Shown piece after piece: positions 52,599 to 63,864 of a stretch of 64,000 bases of DNA. How positions within the stretch are numbered: the first letter of the stretch is position 1; every line of letters begins with the position of its first letter. The DNA is from Rhizoclosmatium globosum (taxonomy: Eukaryota > Chytridiomycota > Chytridiomycetes > Chytridiales > Chytriomycetaceae). The DNA is taken from positions 1-64,000 of the forward strand of contig MCGO01000144.1 of NCBI GenBank assembly GCA_002104985.1. The letters run 5' to 3'. Position numbers and translations under genes: made by a program. A model generated the notes under the pieces. The model made no database searches. It saw nothing but the letters and a program-made list of their open reading frames with translations, and had not been told where the DNA came from.

Positions 52599-54567
52599 AT
52601 GATTCATCTGTTTTCAAAGTCAGTCCGGCCATTGAGTCGATGGACCCACACCAGCTTCAGACAGCGCACATTGAGCACAATTCCAAGTGCAATCCGCGGA
52701 TCGACAGCGACAGCCAAGCATCGATCGACTGGAATTGGAATTGGGCTTGGACTTGGATTGACACTTGGACTCGGCCTGTCCCTCGCTCGAACCGAACCGC
52801 TTTCACTCGATTCGGCGACTCAAACGCAAATTAAAAGTGATTTAAAACTATCTCAAAATGAGGCAAAGTGCGTGGCAAAACAGGAACCACGTCAAAGTCG
52901 CATTCAACTTGTGTTTGGTTTTGCCCGCATTTGCTTTCGAACTCTGTCGCTTGGCCTTGTCTTTGCTCCGCTGTTTGTTCTGTTTCCTGTGTGGCTTGTT
53001 GTGAAGGGCGATTGGTGGTTGGATCTGGCGACAGCGACTTGTGGGCTGGCGGGTGAGTGCCTTGAGTACCTGGAACAACGAATAACGTATCAATCAGGAC
53101 CTATCTATATTAAGTTGTGTCAGTGGGTCGCCATGAGACAAGACTTGTTCTCTCAAGAAGTGTGTACAGCTTTTGCTAAACTGCAGTCAAACTCCCCTCC
53201 TCATGCATTCAAACATACGCGCGAAATTGTGGAAGAAATTTTGAACGATCCTTTGAATGGTTTTATTACTGCGAATGGTAAACGACTGGTGATTGAAGAT
53301 GTCTTTGTTGAATTTGATCCTATTCCTGTTGGCGTTGGAGCTGTCGCACAAGTTCATCGTGCAGTACTGAAACCTCAATATGTACCATCTGATATTATTG
53401 GGTCGAAAGGCACTGAAGCGCGTGTCGCTGTGAAGGTCTTGCATCCTAGAATCGTTCCCTTGATTGAGATGGATTTGACTTTGCTTCAACTCGGCGGAAA
53501 ACTGGTTAATATGGTCATGCCCGGCGCAAAATATTTGGCAATTGATGAAGAATTGGAAACATTTGCTGGTACGGCTGAATAACTTTACTCCAGACATCAT
53601 TTTCACTCTATCCAACACAGATATGATGCGTCGACAACTCGATCTATCAATCGAACACAATAACTTAATCCGCTTTCGAGAAAACTTTGGTACTCCCAAA
53701 AAGGGCGAAGTGAAATTAGACGTGTCCTTCCCAGCCCCCATAATTGGCACTCCCCAAGTAATGATGGAGGAATTCTGTGACGGAATCCGCTGTACAACCA
53801 TTTTAGAAATGGAAGGCGGAATGGGCGGCACATTCGACGAACAAGTCATCAAAATCGGATTACCAGCCTTCATTGTACGTCACCTATATCTCCTCCAACC
53901 CTTAATTCCTAACCGCTTCCCCTCCCCACAGCGTATGATAATGAAACACAACTTCATCCACGCTGACCTCCACGCCGGAAACATGCTCCTAACCTTCAAA
54001 AAACCCTCCTCCTCCTCAACACCCCCCGAATTCGCTCCCCCCTCCCTCTACGAAACCTTCCACTCCTCACCCACCTCAACCCGCCGCGAAATCCTCGAAA
54101 CCCTGAAATCCCAAGGCTACATCCCGCACCTAATATTCCTCGACGTAGGTCTAACCGCAACCCTGTCCCCCAAATCCCTCGAAAACATCCGCCTCGTCGC
54201 GTCAGCAGCCCTCAACGGCGACGGCGACAAAATGGCAGACCTGTTCATATCGCGATGCCGGGACCCGGGTCTCGTGATTGAGAAGGAGGAAGCAAGGGCG
54301 AGGATGAGGCGGATGGTGGATGATGTCGGGCTTGCGGCGGGGGCGAATACGATGGGTGCTGTGTTGCCGTTGAGTAAACTTAAGAGCGCGGAGGTGTTAC
54401 GACAGGCTGCGGATTTCTTTCGGCGGCATCGGATTGGGCTTGATGGGGAGTGGGTTGGACTTTTTGTTGCGGCTGTGCTTGTGGAAGGGGTTGCGAGGAA
54501 GTTGGGGGGTGATGTGGATGTGCTTGAGGTTGTTGTTGATGAGGTTCCTGACGGGTTTGTTGTTTGA
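52599..54567 (+). CDS. UbiB/ADCK-family atypical kinase-like protein
   Basis: Three exons from ATG 52599. N-terminus: mitochondrial presequence-like (Ser/Arg/Thr-rich), then a Gly/Leu repeat (GIGIGLGLGLTLGLGLSLA), perhaps a membrane segment. UbiB motifs: GPIYIKLCQWVAMRQDLFS (the KxGQ region), PVGVGAVAQVHRAVL (Ala-rich loop), VAVKVLHP, and, after a 54-bp intron, MMRRQLDLSIEHNNLIRF. A second intron (gtacgt...cacag) leads to NFIHADLHAGNMLL and FLDVGLTATL. Gly in KxGQ is replaced by Cys (KLCQ), an unusual change at a family-defining position. The family supports coenzyme Q synthesis in mitochondria; closest architecture is ADCK2-like. The role here is inferred. Confidence 0.88.
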
Positions 54568-54619
54568 ATTGAAGTAAAATATTCGGAAGAAAAAGGAAAG
54601 ACCTAGGGGGTTGGAGAAT

Positions 54620-55380
54620 TTATTTAAATACACTCTCCAAAACTTTCTGTATCGACTCCTTTGTAACAATTGAAAGTAACACCAAATTCAAACATCTTGT
54701 CCTTTGCATCAGAACTTTCCAGCATAAAATATCTAACTGATATTATCACCATCCAGGTCAAACTGCATATGCACCATCAATGCCTTATTTCTAAAGAATT
54801 GGAATGTTTGGCCCAGCTATGGTTGTTTTTTTTTTCGGACACTTGATTCAGTATCTTTGATATTTATAAGTAATTGATGTTGTTTGAGTTGTTGGATTCA
54901 TGTGTAATCCAAAAAGAATGTCTTCCAAATAATTCGCTTCCAGGAGATCAATATCCAATGGTTGTTTGTTGCGGATACCACTGTCGCCACCGCGCTCATG
55001 GCGTCTTTCTAAAGACTCAACAAGCATTGACCATAAACGACGTGGTTTTCTGGAATGGCTGTTGGCATTCCTTTTTGGAAAGTCGTTGACATGACAGTCA
55101 CCAAAATATCATCTGCAGCAAAGGGAGAAGTGCACCAACTTTGTAGTCTACCATGATCTAATCACACTATTTAATCCGCATTTTTGAAGTCAACTAAAAT
55201 AATACTACTTACGCCATCAGCCCCATTCCAATTAGAACATTGACAGATGAGGTTTGAGCAATATCAATAGAATGGACAAACGTTTTGGCCAACTCTTTTG
55301 AATTGTTTTTATCCTCCATAGAAGTTCCCAATACGAGATTTATGCTGTTTTAAGAGATAGTGTAAGGTAGTAGGCAACAT
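54620..55380 (-). pseudogene. Degenerate or poorly resolved coding fragments
   Basis: Minus-strand pieces with coding-like composition: NLVLGTSMEDKNNSKELAKT and QTSSVNVLIGMGLMA (about 55340-55215), ALLPFAADDILVTVMSTTF (about 55130-55085), RRHERGGDSGIRNKQPLDID (about 55000-54940), and a possible last exon FMLESSDAKDKMFEFGVTFN ending at 54622. They lie in different frames; splice sites near 55213 and 55155 are plausible. Either a short multi-exon gene that I could not assemble or a decaying one. No family recognised. Confidence 0.35.
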
Positions 55381-55562
55381 AACCCGAAGCACATTACTTT
55401 TTGTTTGATATCATTTTTATGTGCCCAAAAAGGGTGAATACAAATCACTGTCATTTTCATGCATTATTTTATGAGGGGTTTCAAAAATCATTGTTGAAAC
55501 ATTGTTTATTTGCTAGATTGAAACCTTGAATTAAAGAACAAAACAAATAGGTGACAGGATGC

Positions 55563-55979
55563 TTAAAGTTTGTTAATCTGACTTGAATCTTCACCCACAT
55601 CATTCATAGCTCGACCTCTATCCACAGCTGCTCCGTTTGCCTGGAATCTGGATTCAAGACAATCAAGACGGATTCTGACATCATCCAACAGAATACAGGG
55701 ATTCATCGCGTCTTCTTCCCCACTGGTTGCAGCCAAACCGCGTAACGCCACAGCGTTTCTTTCGATTCTGGCTTCAAGGGCGTTAAGTCTTGATTCATTT
55801 TCCATCATATTTTTAGTCAACCAGATAAGCCACGAGAGTGTCATGGAGGCTGGTTCAGTGTTTTGTTGTCTTCTGGAGGAACTGGGAGTCTCTCTCGGAA
55901 TGGGGACAGACGTCACATTCTCGGTGCTTCTTGGGCGGCTACCTGCCCCGTGCTCAAGAAGAGTAGTGTTGCTTGACAT
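55563..55979 (-). CDS. Hypothetical coiled-coil protein (138 aa)
   Basis: ATG at 55979 (MSSNTTLLEHGAGSRPRSTE). A Ser/Arg/Pro-rich N-terminal third is followed by a hydrophobic-helical LSWLIWLTKNMMENESRLNA and a heptad-like stretch (RLNALEARIERNAVALRGLA, VRIRLDCLESRFQANGAAVD). No cysteine motif, signal peptide or known domain. A partial copy lies at 52330-52515. Function unknown. Confidence 0.55.
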   Translation of the reverse strand: MSSNTTLLEHGAGSRPRSTENVTSVPIPRETPSSSRRQQNTEPASMTLSWLIWLTKNMMENESRLNALEARIERNAVALRGLAATSGEEDAMNPCILLDDVRIRLDCLESRFQANGAAVDRGRAMNDVGEDSSQINKL

Positions 55980-56191
55980 ACCTTGTATGATTCAGATTTG
56001 TAGGGGTGGTTTATTTGGAAACTGGTTTTTTTTCCTGTTACCAGTTTGTTCCGCAAATAGCCACTACAAGAGGCGCACAATTGCCCGAACATGTTTTTCG
56101 GATCTTTTGTTTGTTTTTTGGATGGAATAACGTGTCGGGGATAAATTCCAAAGTTCGGTGACGACTAGTAGCTTGAAATAAAACATTACTT

Positions 56192-56746
56192 TTATTCGAC
56201 ATTTGCCATACTCGTTCCATTACTACACTTATCATAAATCTTTCGATAAAGTGAACGAGGAATAGGAAGCAACTTAGCACGGACATCAGTCAAGTCATTG
56301 GTAAGGAGCGGAAGTTCAGCAACCAAAAAAAGACCATCTGTCTCCCCAAAACTAATCAACGGAGACTTAAGAGCAAGCGGAACGTCCAACTTCAAATTTT
56401 CAAGAAGCTTGAGTTCAAGCTCGACAGGAACATCGAGTTTCAAAGTCTCCAGCAACTGTAGCTCAATTTCAAGATCCGTGAGCAAGTATTTGGAGGAACC
56501 GGAATGGAGCATATCGAAACTGAATGAGGGCACCATGATTGCTTTCGCGACAACCAACGAAGGTTCTTTGATTGGATTTGGTTTCCAGAGATGGACCAGG
56601 GCTGTGGTGCCGTCACGGACGAATCGTTGGTGCGTGATTCTTGTGATTTGAGATGGGACGGAAAAGTCTACAACGACAGTTGCATAGCTTGTATCATCTG
56701 GAAGGACTAGAGGGATGGTAGTAGATGCAACAATTGGAAGGGGCAT
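56192..56746 (-). CDS. Hypothetical protein (184 aa)
   Basis: Single exon from ATG 56746 (MPLPIVASTTIPLVLPDDTS). It has an internal near-duplication: ELELQLLETLKLDVPVELEL-type sequence, then KLLENLKLDVPLALKSPLIS. Alternating hydrophobic residues suggest a beta-rich or small alpha/beta fold. No signal peptide or known domain. It is divergent from the family copy B gene, with 165 bp between starts. Confidence 0.6.
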   Translation of the reverse strand: MPLPIVASTTIPLVLPDDTSYATVVVDFSVPSQITRITHQRFVRDGTTALVHLWKPNPIKEPSLVVAKAIMVPSFSFDMLHSGSSKYLLTDLEIELQLLETLKLDVPVELELKLLENLKLDVPLALKSPLISFGETDGLFLVAELPLLTNDLTDVRAKLLPIPRSLYRKIYDKCSNGTSMANVE

Positions 56747-56911
56747 TGGTTACGTGTACAAGTTGATTGAGCTTTTTTTGAATCTATTTCTGGGTGTTTC
56801 GGTTTTTGGAGAAGGCGTCTCCTTTTCCTTTGAGTATTATTCTGAGTTTTAATGTAATAATGTCTGGGAAAGAATGTGTATAAATGTGTATAAATCTTCC
56901 TCAGAACTCCA

Positions 56912-57927
56912 ATGCAAATGGACAGCGCACTTCAGATTCTCGACACACTCAAAACGCATCAAAGGATCCAACTTGCACTAAATTCAACCATCGAAGATCC
57001 TGTTTATCAAAGCGAAGCCGTGATTGTATCGCTTGTTGACTTCAGCTTGTCTCGACTAGGTTGGCATTAACTTGACAGCCAATTGAACCCATTCAAACAC
57101 ACGATTTAAAACAGAGTCTTTTGAGGCACCGACTTTGATCGCAAGTGCCGTGACTGTCAAACAAATCCTTTCAACTTCGATCAACTTGCTCAATTCAAAC
57201 AAGTTCCACGATAACAGTCAAAACCTTCCCTTTCTGAAACAACGAGACTATTCAGATCGAAAGGATGCACTCAAACGAAGGATAGCTCAGATTGCGTCGT
57301 TTGTGTATGGTGGAATTGTATCTGTTCCTGGTTGGGAGGGAACTAGGCCTGTCTTTGCTCCAAAGTACGAATGTTCCGCTGCTTTGGATGTCGAGTCGTT
57401 TGTGAAGGAAGTGGTTGCTACGGCGAGAGCTACGTGGGCGTCAGTCAAAACAGATTCAGAGGATGTCAGAATGGATGTTGGTGAACAAGTGAGTGCACTT
57501 GGTACCAAGTCAACTTCAACGTGTTTTTAAATTCAAATACAGGTGGTCACTTTTATGGACGCGGAATTCTCTCGTCTCAGTCTGAATGACCCAGATCATC
57601 ATGACAGCGTTCACAAGTCATGTCCATCGTGCTTTGAAGCTCTGAAAGCTCGTACGAGTGATCAGGTGTGGATGTATTTCTCGGAATGCTGTATTGAGAT
57701 GCAAACCAAGGTATTATTCCTCCTAGTCTCCTTTCTCGTGATTGAATTCTTTGGTTTACTCATGGAATACTTAACAGGTCTTGGATACAATTGAAGACCC
57801 TTCTCTTCGAGATAGAAGACGTGCCGCGAACAAGAATGTGGATGCATTTTTGGCTCGAATTGAATCCCAGCGAGAGAACGCAGATCTTTTCATGCGAGAT
57901 TTAGAACAACTTGCTGAATTTGAGTAA
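56912..57927 (+). CDS. Unknown duplicated family (ECCIEMQT motif), copy B
   Basis: Paralogue of 50765-51700. Exon 1 from ATG 56912 (MQMDSALQILDTLKTHQRIQ) ends at VDFSLSRL. Exon 2 carries ASAVTVKQILSTSINLLN and KRRIAQIASFVYGG; exon 3 VVTFMDAEFSRLSL, KSCPSCFEAL and SECCIEMQTK; exon 4 VLDTIEDPSLRDRRRAANKN and an acidic end (DLFMRDLEQLAEFE). Introns are about 50-60 bp. The shared core with copy A is VISLVDxxLxRL, then RRIxxIASF, CPxCxExL, ECCIEMQTxVLD, RRRAANxxVDAFL. No known family recognised; the conserved Cys residues suggest metal binding or a structural core. Confidence 0.68.
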
Positions 57928-58003
57928 AGTAAAGTAGAGGATGAGTAATCATTATATTGTTGACATAAACCTTCTATTTGTTCGAAATCAACATTCGAAA
58001 TCA

Positions 58004-59013
58004 ATGCAAGCCCTTATCAACACCTGGATTTCGGCTCCACCACCTCCACAAAATCCATCAGTAAACATGAAACAACCAGCCTACTTTCTGGCGCACGGGT
58101 CTCCCTTCTGGATCCCAAACAAGACAGCCTCAGGCCCAACCTTCCTAAAAAAACTTGGGAAAGAGATCCTATCCTCACCTTCACCTCCAAAGTCAATGCT
58201 CATCATTAGTGCTCACTGGGAAACAAACAACGGTGTCAAAGTTACCACCGCTGCAACACATAAACTGTTGTATGACTATTACGGATTCCCAAAGAACTTT
58301 TACGACGTGAAATACCCTGCGAAAGGTGATCCAGCGATGGCACAAGAAACCATTTCGTTGCTCAAGAAGGCTGGATTCAAAGTCGATGAGGAACGAGAAC
58401 GTGGCTTGGATCACGGAGTATTCACACCACTTATATATCTGTAGGTTTTCTTCTCCCATTCTCGGCCTATCCTTCCCTTACCCTTCTCATTGTTCTAACT
58501 CTTACTCCCAATTTCCAAACCAGATTCCCAAACCAAGAACTCCCAATTGTCCAACTTTCTCTCCCAATCACAAACAAAACCGAAGACTACTACCGCCTCG
58601 GCGCCGCCCTCCGCCCACTACGCGACCAAGGCGTCATGATCGTCGGATCCGGATTCATTCTCCACAACCTCCGCCTTCTTATGCCCAAATTCCAGAATGG
58701 CGGGTCTGAGTTGGATCCGATTTTACCGTGGGCTGATGAATTCGTGAAAGCTTCTGAGAAGGTTGCGTTGGATGTTCCAGCGTCTGAGGAAGGGAGGAAA
58801 GAGGGGGTGTTGGGCTTGTTCAAGTTGAATAGTTATTCGACTGCTCATCCTTCCCCGGAACATTTCGCTCCATTTGTGGTTGCTGTTGGGGCTGCGGGTG
58901 GAGATGCTGGGCATTTGATTCATTCACATTGGTGGGGTGGGCTTGAAAGTGAGGATTCTTTCCGGTTTGGAGAACTGGGGGAAAAGACTGAGGGTGTAAG
59001 GAATGAATTGTAA
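58004..59013 (+). CDS. LigB-type extradiol dioxygenase (DOPA 4,5-dioxygenase-like)
   Basis: Opens catechol rings next to the diol, iron-dependent. Two exons with an ~80-bp intron (gtaggt...accag near 58442-58524) joining LIYL to FPNQELPIVQLSL. Metal-ligand and active-site motifs of the class III, 4,5-DOPA dioxygenase family: AYFLAHGSP, LIISAHWET, ERGLDHGVFTPL and the C-terminal APFVVAVGAAGGDAG. ATG at 58004 gives a ~20-residue leader before MKQPAYFLAHG; the later ATG at about 58069 is an alternative start. About 270 residues, as expected. Substrate not known. Confidence 0.88.
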
Positions 59014-59115
59014 AACTGAATAAATTTATCATAATTAAATGAACACTGGAATTTTGTCAGTGTGCACAAGGGGCTGACAAGATGAACAACCCTGGTTGGA
59101 ATTCTCACAAGGAAA

Positions 59116-60422
59116 ATGACAGACGCTCAACCAAACAGCGACTTTGTGATTGAAGACGCGTTGGACCACCGGAATTCAACACAGACATTAATAGATGAAG
59201 TCGCTCTCACCGTTGAAAAGGAGAAGCTGTCTCAAGAACCACCATCACAACCTCTGAACTGGTGGACTAAACCAACTCTTCTGAAACGAGACGCGATGCC
59301 CGAATGGTATCAGGTGGTCTACCTCATCTCCTCATCATACGGCAAACTAAACAGCTAAAAAAACAGCACGAATACTTTATTTGGACAGGCTACAGGCCCA
59401 TAACGGGGAGCACCTGGGATTGTCTCTATTCCATCACATATCTGCACAACGAGACAGGAAACATATGGACACACGGACTCGGCGCACTATTATTCATTTT
59501 ATTGACTGGATACACGTGGGGCCATCTATTCAGAGAAGATGGGTTGACGGGCGTGAATTGGCGGGATCATCTGATAGCCCTTGAACTGTGCGTCGTTCAT
59601 TATGTCCTTAGATTGGAAACTCACAATTGTGGATTTAGGCATATCGGAGTAATATCGTGTCTGTTCTTTTCAGCAGTGTTTCATACAATGTGCTGCCACT
59701 CTCAAACTGTCCATCGATCGTGTTTAAAGGCGGATTATGTGGGAATCGTATTGCATATCGGGGGTTGTTTCGTCGCGTCCATTTATTACTGCTTCTATTG
59801 CGAAAAGACGCTGCAGACAATCTATCTCGCGCTTATTATCTCGTTTGGTGCTGCTGTGGTTTGTTCCCTCGACTTTCCTTGGATTCACATGTTTATCAGG
59901 ACCTGACAGATATTCACGAACGTATCAAAACGATTCATGAAGCGAGAATACGCGAGGTTGCGTTTGGCCTTCTTCATCGGCTTTGGGTTCTGGGGAATTA
60001 TTCCTATCATCCATTCCTGTCTAATACATAGCGTGAGTCTTTAAATATCATCAGACCTAAAAGTAACTGACTCCTCGCACAGTTTCAATTCACTCAACGA
60101 TCCATCGGACTCAACTACATATTTATTGTCGCCTTGTTTGACTTTGGAGGCGCAATGATATTCAACTTTCGCATCCCCGAACGGTTTATGCCGGGATCGT
60201 TTGACTATATTGTATGTTTGTACTTTTGAAGGTCGTCTTTATTTAGCTACTCTTTACTAGGGCCAGAGTCATCAAATCATGCATATCTGCATTGTTCTCG
60301 GAGCAATCACGCATTACTTGGGATTCATTGAAGTATTCAAATTCTGGCATCTTCAAAATGGCGAGTGCGCCCTATCGTGGGATCAAATGGATGTTGGTGT
60401 TGGGTCAACTATGGGATGGTGA
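59116..60422 (+). CDS. PAQR (adiponectin receptor-like) membrane protein with in-frame TGA
   Basis: Introns: 59311-59368 (joins MPEWYQ to HEYFIWTGYRP), one near 60032-60083 and one near 60212-60260. Seven-helix PAQR family features are present: YLHNETGNIWTHGLGALLF; a Ser-His zinc-type region (FFSAVFHTMCCHS); and the C-terminal RIPERFMPGSFDYIGQSHQI and HICIVLGAITHYLG. A TGA at 59904-59906 interrupts helix-5-loop sequence (PWIHMFIRT stop QIFTNVSKRFMKREY). The sequence on both sides aligns to the family in the same frame, and no splice pair of suitable length removes it. Either a nonsense mutation, readthrough or an error. Otherwise a likely ceramidase-related receptor of the plasma membrane or an endomembrane. 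Confidence 0.82.
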
Positions 60423-60483
60423 TTGCTCTTATACACTGCTACATCTATCAAACTCTCTATCAAACTCCTTTATTTTATTGTTA

Positions 60484-61964
60484 TCATAAATCTTCCATTC
60501 CTGCTGGTTCGTAGCCACTGAACTGGAGTTGTAATATGACTCGAAGAATAAATGCAACCGCGTTGATACCTAACGGAAAGTAAAATTGATTTATTAATTG
60601 TAAAATTGGGAATCGTCACCTCCTGCGACGTATGATAGTCTGATCTGCCTGTCATTCCGAGACTCGTTCGCATAGATGAAAGAGAGGAGAAACAAATACA
60701 TGGCTGATACGTGTAAGAACTATGAATATGTTCGATTTCAATTATGGATAGTTTGATAGATAGAGAACTCACCAGCAACGAAATAAGCCATTGAACTGTG
60801 ACAGGTGCAAACTCCAACACCAACAGACAGATATAATCATAAACCACAATAACCAGCAAACAGACTCCAAAAATAAAGCAAAGCTGCAAGAATATCTTCT
60901 TCTGCTGGAAATTGACCATCATACTCTTTTTCCTCGTCCCTCCACCTCTCTTTAGAACGCTTCCATGCTTGATATACGCAGCGAAACCTTCCCCGCTCCA
61001 GCTCGAATTCTCCTCTCCTTCAACAGGAAGCAGCAAGTCATCCTCGTCATCATACCCACCTGCAATTCCCACACTCAACATATTCAAACTCTCCATTCTT
61101 TGTCCCCTCAATGCCATTTCCAAACTCGTCATGCTCTGCTCCAAAGTGGCAGAAGAATCCATCCCAAACATGATACTGTATGCGCTTGTTCCAACTTGTT
61201 GAGGGGTAGGTTCAAGGTGTTCACGCGATGTTCCGTAGGTACCTCGAACGCCGCTTGGGAATTGGGAGGGAGAGATGTATCGCGACTGTGTGGGACTTAG
61301 AAGAACGTCTGGGCCGCCGGTTGCACTGATGGCGCTTTCGGAGCGGGGTTGGATAGGTTGGTTCACACTTGGAACTCTGCTGATGGGTTTTAAGTTGGAA
61401 AAAGAAGCCTCGCTGATGGGCTTGCCAAGGGGTGTTGCTTGGAGTTGGAGTTGATTGCTGCCACTAAGGCCAGGAGGGACCCTGTTTCCAGTGTTGGCTC
61501 GGGATATTGATGTAGCTGCGTTGTTTGGTATGGCAAGTTTAGCGCTTAATGGGCCGGCTGTTGTTGACAGCTGTTGAGCTTTGCGAAGGGCAGCGGGAAC
61601 ATTCTTGTTCAAAGAATGCGTCAATTGCTTAAATATAAGTGTGCTTAAGATTTACCTTAGTTGCGACGGCCAAAGACGCGTTTCTCGCTGAGGTATGTTG
61701 AAATGTGGGCACTCCAGATATCGCAACCTTGATCAAATTCCCAAAATTATCTCCATCATCATCCTCATAACTCCTGCTTCCTCCAGATGAATGGCTACCC
61801 TGCAGGAACTTTGTAAACATGGTTTCATCATATTCATCATCAGACTCGTTGCTGTCGTTATCATCTTCCTCTGCATCGATTTCATCCTGTGTCAACACAA
61901 AAACGTCAGAAAACGGATCTGTGCCATCACCCTCTCCAGATTTGTGACTTCCTCGACGGGACAT
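60484..61964 (-). CDS. Hypothetical C-terminally anchored membrane protein
   Basis: Four exons from ATG 61964. The N-terminal ~360 residues are acidic then Ser/Pro/Gln-rich and probably disordered (DEIDAEEDDNDSNESDDEYD). A short intron joins LAVATK to NVPAALRKAQQ; two more introns near 60772 and 60620 are needed to read LLFLHVSAMYLFLLSFIYAN and GINAVAFILRVILQLQ. The C-terminus thus has three or four hydrophobic helices, starting IFLQLCFIFGVCLLVIVVYD, and ends SGYEPAGMEDL. No family recognised. Topology suggests a large cytosolic tail on a small membrane bundle, as in trafficking proteins. Confidence 0.65.
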
Positions 61965-62015
61965 TGTATACAGGTTAGGTTCTTGTTTTCGATTGAGTTC
62001 GAAAAATTGTCAAAG

Positions 62016-62794
62016 ATGGCAACTTCAACTCACGGAGGAACAGACTGGAATCGCCACCACGGGCGTGTTGGGTACGTAATTTTAAGCTCAATACGTAAGG
62101 TTTACGCTTTCGAAGTGCAACGCTTTTGGAAAACTGGGTTGAAGAACGAGCTGTGAGCGACAAGATTCTCGCTGAACGCGGCGAGTTTGCAAGCGTCAGC
62201 AAGCGAGGACACCATGTAATAACGTTTTGATTACGCTCTTCTTCGACAACTGATGGAAGTTATAGGATATTCTTATCAATGATCAAAGAGTGCGGGAAGT
62301 TCAAACAACATCCAAAGCCGCGTTTGCCATTTCAGCTTCACGATCCGACCCAAACAAAATTGAGCGTGGCAAGCGTAGACAGTTAGTGGAAGCTGAACTG
62401 ATGAAGCAGGCAATGTAAGGGCTCCCATCCTTGTCTCCATTGTTGAATACCAAGTAAATCCTCATCCACCACATTCAGTGAAGAACTGAAAGAGCCTCCC
62501 ATCGACCGTTCCGCAAAAGAATGGATTTCAACAGCACACAACGATTTCACAAGTTCAGCCCAACCAATCGAGCTTGGACTTCACCTTCCTCCAGAACCTG
62601 TCACTGCAAAATATAACCACCCAATCACTTTCTGGAGTGATCATGCAACAAAAGGATGCGGAACAGTTATTTGCTCAACCGCGTTTACCACGTCCGAAGC
62701 ACCAAGTGCAGAGCAGGGAGTTCAGTTTGGAAAACACGCAGCTTTTAGTACTCCAATTAAGGAATTTAAGAGAGGTCCTGTGAAGGATGTCTGA
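62016..62794 (+). CDS. Hypothetical protein, four exons
   Basis: ATG at 62016 (MATSTHGGTDWNRHHGRV). Proposed splicing gives TLLENWVEERAVSDKILAER and SVSKRGHH, then VREVQTTSKAAFAISASRSD, then EELKEPPIDRSAKEWISTAH and finally KYNHPITFWSDHATKGCGTV to a stop at 62792-62794. The splice after QAM at about 62415 is strong; those in 62070-62285 are weaker. Composition resembles small axonemal or flagellar proteins (Asn-His-Gly and Trp-Val-Glu-Glu patches), which would fit a zoosporic fungus, but I cannot name a family. It ends 80 bp before the LRR gene. Confidence 0.5.
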
Positions 62795-62874
62795 GAGATT
62801 CAAGGGGTGGAAAGATGTGAAAATAAATACCATCCTTGTCAGCCTTCCTTGTTGCGATCAAGAATGTCCCAAGA

Positions 62875-63864
62875 ATGACCAATCTCACAAATCTTCCAAA
62901 CGAGCTTCTCACACCAATATTCGCGTACATCCATCCAAGGAAGGTATTCAAGCTCCGTCGCCTCTCAAAACGAATCAACTCAATCCTGACCACAACCCAC
63001 TTTGCACTTCAAGTCCTGACATCCACAGTAGGACCTCCGGGTCCCCATCTTGATGCATTGACTATGGTGATGCTCTACAGCGGTTCTGAATACGGCTCGA
63101 CGGCTGTAAGCACCGACTTCCTTTTCGCTCCACCTGCATTCCAGGAAGTGATTGCGGGTCTGTACTGGAAACATCGACCCAAGATGATTCAAAATCTAAG
63201 AAAATCGGGTCAAAAGCGTTCTGACTGGCAACTGCTCGCGAAGATACCTCCAGCAGTGGGACTTATGACCAGTCTTACCCACGTGGAATTAACAGGATTT
63301 GATGGATCTATTCCTTCTGAAATCGGAATGCTTGTGAATCTGGAGATTCTTCAGATAACTGATTGTGCATTTGATGATGCAGTTATTCCAGACGAATTGG
63401 GAATGCTGATGAAACTCAAGATGCTCGCAATCGATAACTGTAACATATCTGGGCCTTTTCCGGAAGTCGTTTGCAGTCTCGTTGGCTTGGATAGGCTGTC
63501 GCTTGTTTCCAATAGACTCTATGGAAACATTCCAGCATCAATCGGAAACTTGAAACAGTTGACCCGCCTTCGATTGTCTCATAATAACTTGTCTGGTCCA
63601 ATTCCACAAGAGATTGGATATATCGAAGAGTTGGATACTCTTGATCTTTCACATAACAAGTTGTCAGGGTCCATACCCCAAAGCTTTTCTCAGCTTGGCC
63701 ATCTATGGATTATGCATCTCAACAATAACCTTTTGACCGGAGAAATTCCTCGGGAATTCTTGGAAAATTGCCAAACTCTCAGCAATGGTTATCCACTAGA
63801 TTTTGTTTTGACAAACAATTTAGGTTTACACTGTGATGAAAACATCTTCCCTTTGAAACTGTAG
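62875..63864 (+). CDS. F-box/LRR protein, second copy
   Basis: Single exon, 329 aa, from ATG 62875 (MTNLTNLPNELLTPIFAYIH); the longer frame upstream begins with TTG. The F-box-like start matches the gene at 46740 in position and style (LPxELLxPIF). About eight plant-type LRRs follow, such as LTRLRLSHNNLSGPIPQEIG. It ends NNLGLHCDENIFPLKL. No signal peptide or membrane anchor. Presumed substrate adaptor; target unknown. From 63865 to the window end no further gene is visible. Confidence 0.8.
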   Translation: MTNLTNLPNELLTPIFAYIHPRKVFKLRRLSKRINSILTTTHFALQVLTSTVGPPGPHLDALTMVMLYSGSEYGSTAVSTDFLFAPPAFQEVIAGLYWKHRPKMIQNLRKSGQKRSDWQLLAKIPPAVGLMTSLTHVELTGFDGSIPSEIGMLVNLEILQITDCAFDDAVIPDELGMLMKLKMLAIDNCNISGPFPEVVCSLVGLDRLSLVSNRLYGNIPASIGNLKQLTRLRLSHNNLSGPIPQEIGYIEELDTLDLSHNKLSGSIPQSFSQLGHLWIMHLNNNLLTGEIPREFLENCQTLSNGYPLDFVLTNNLGLHCDENIFPLKL

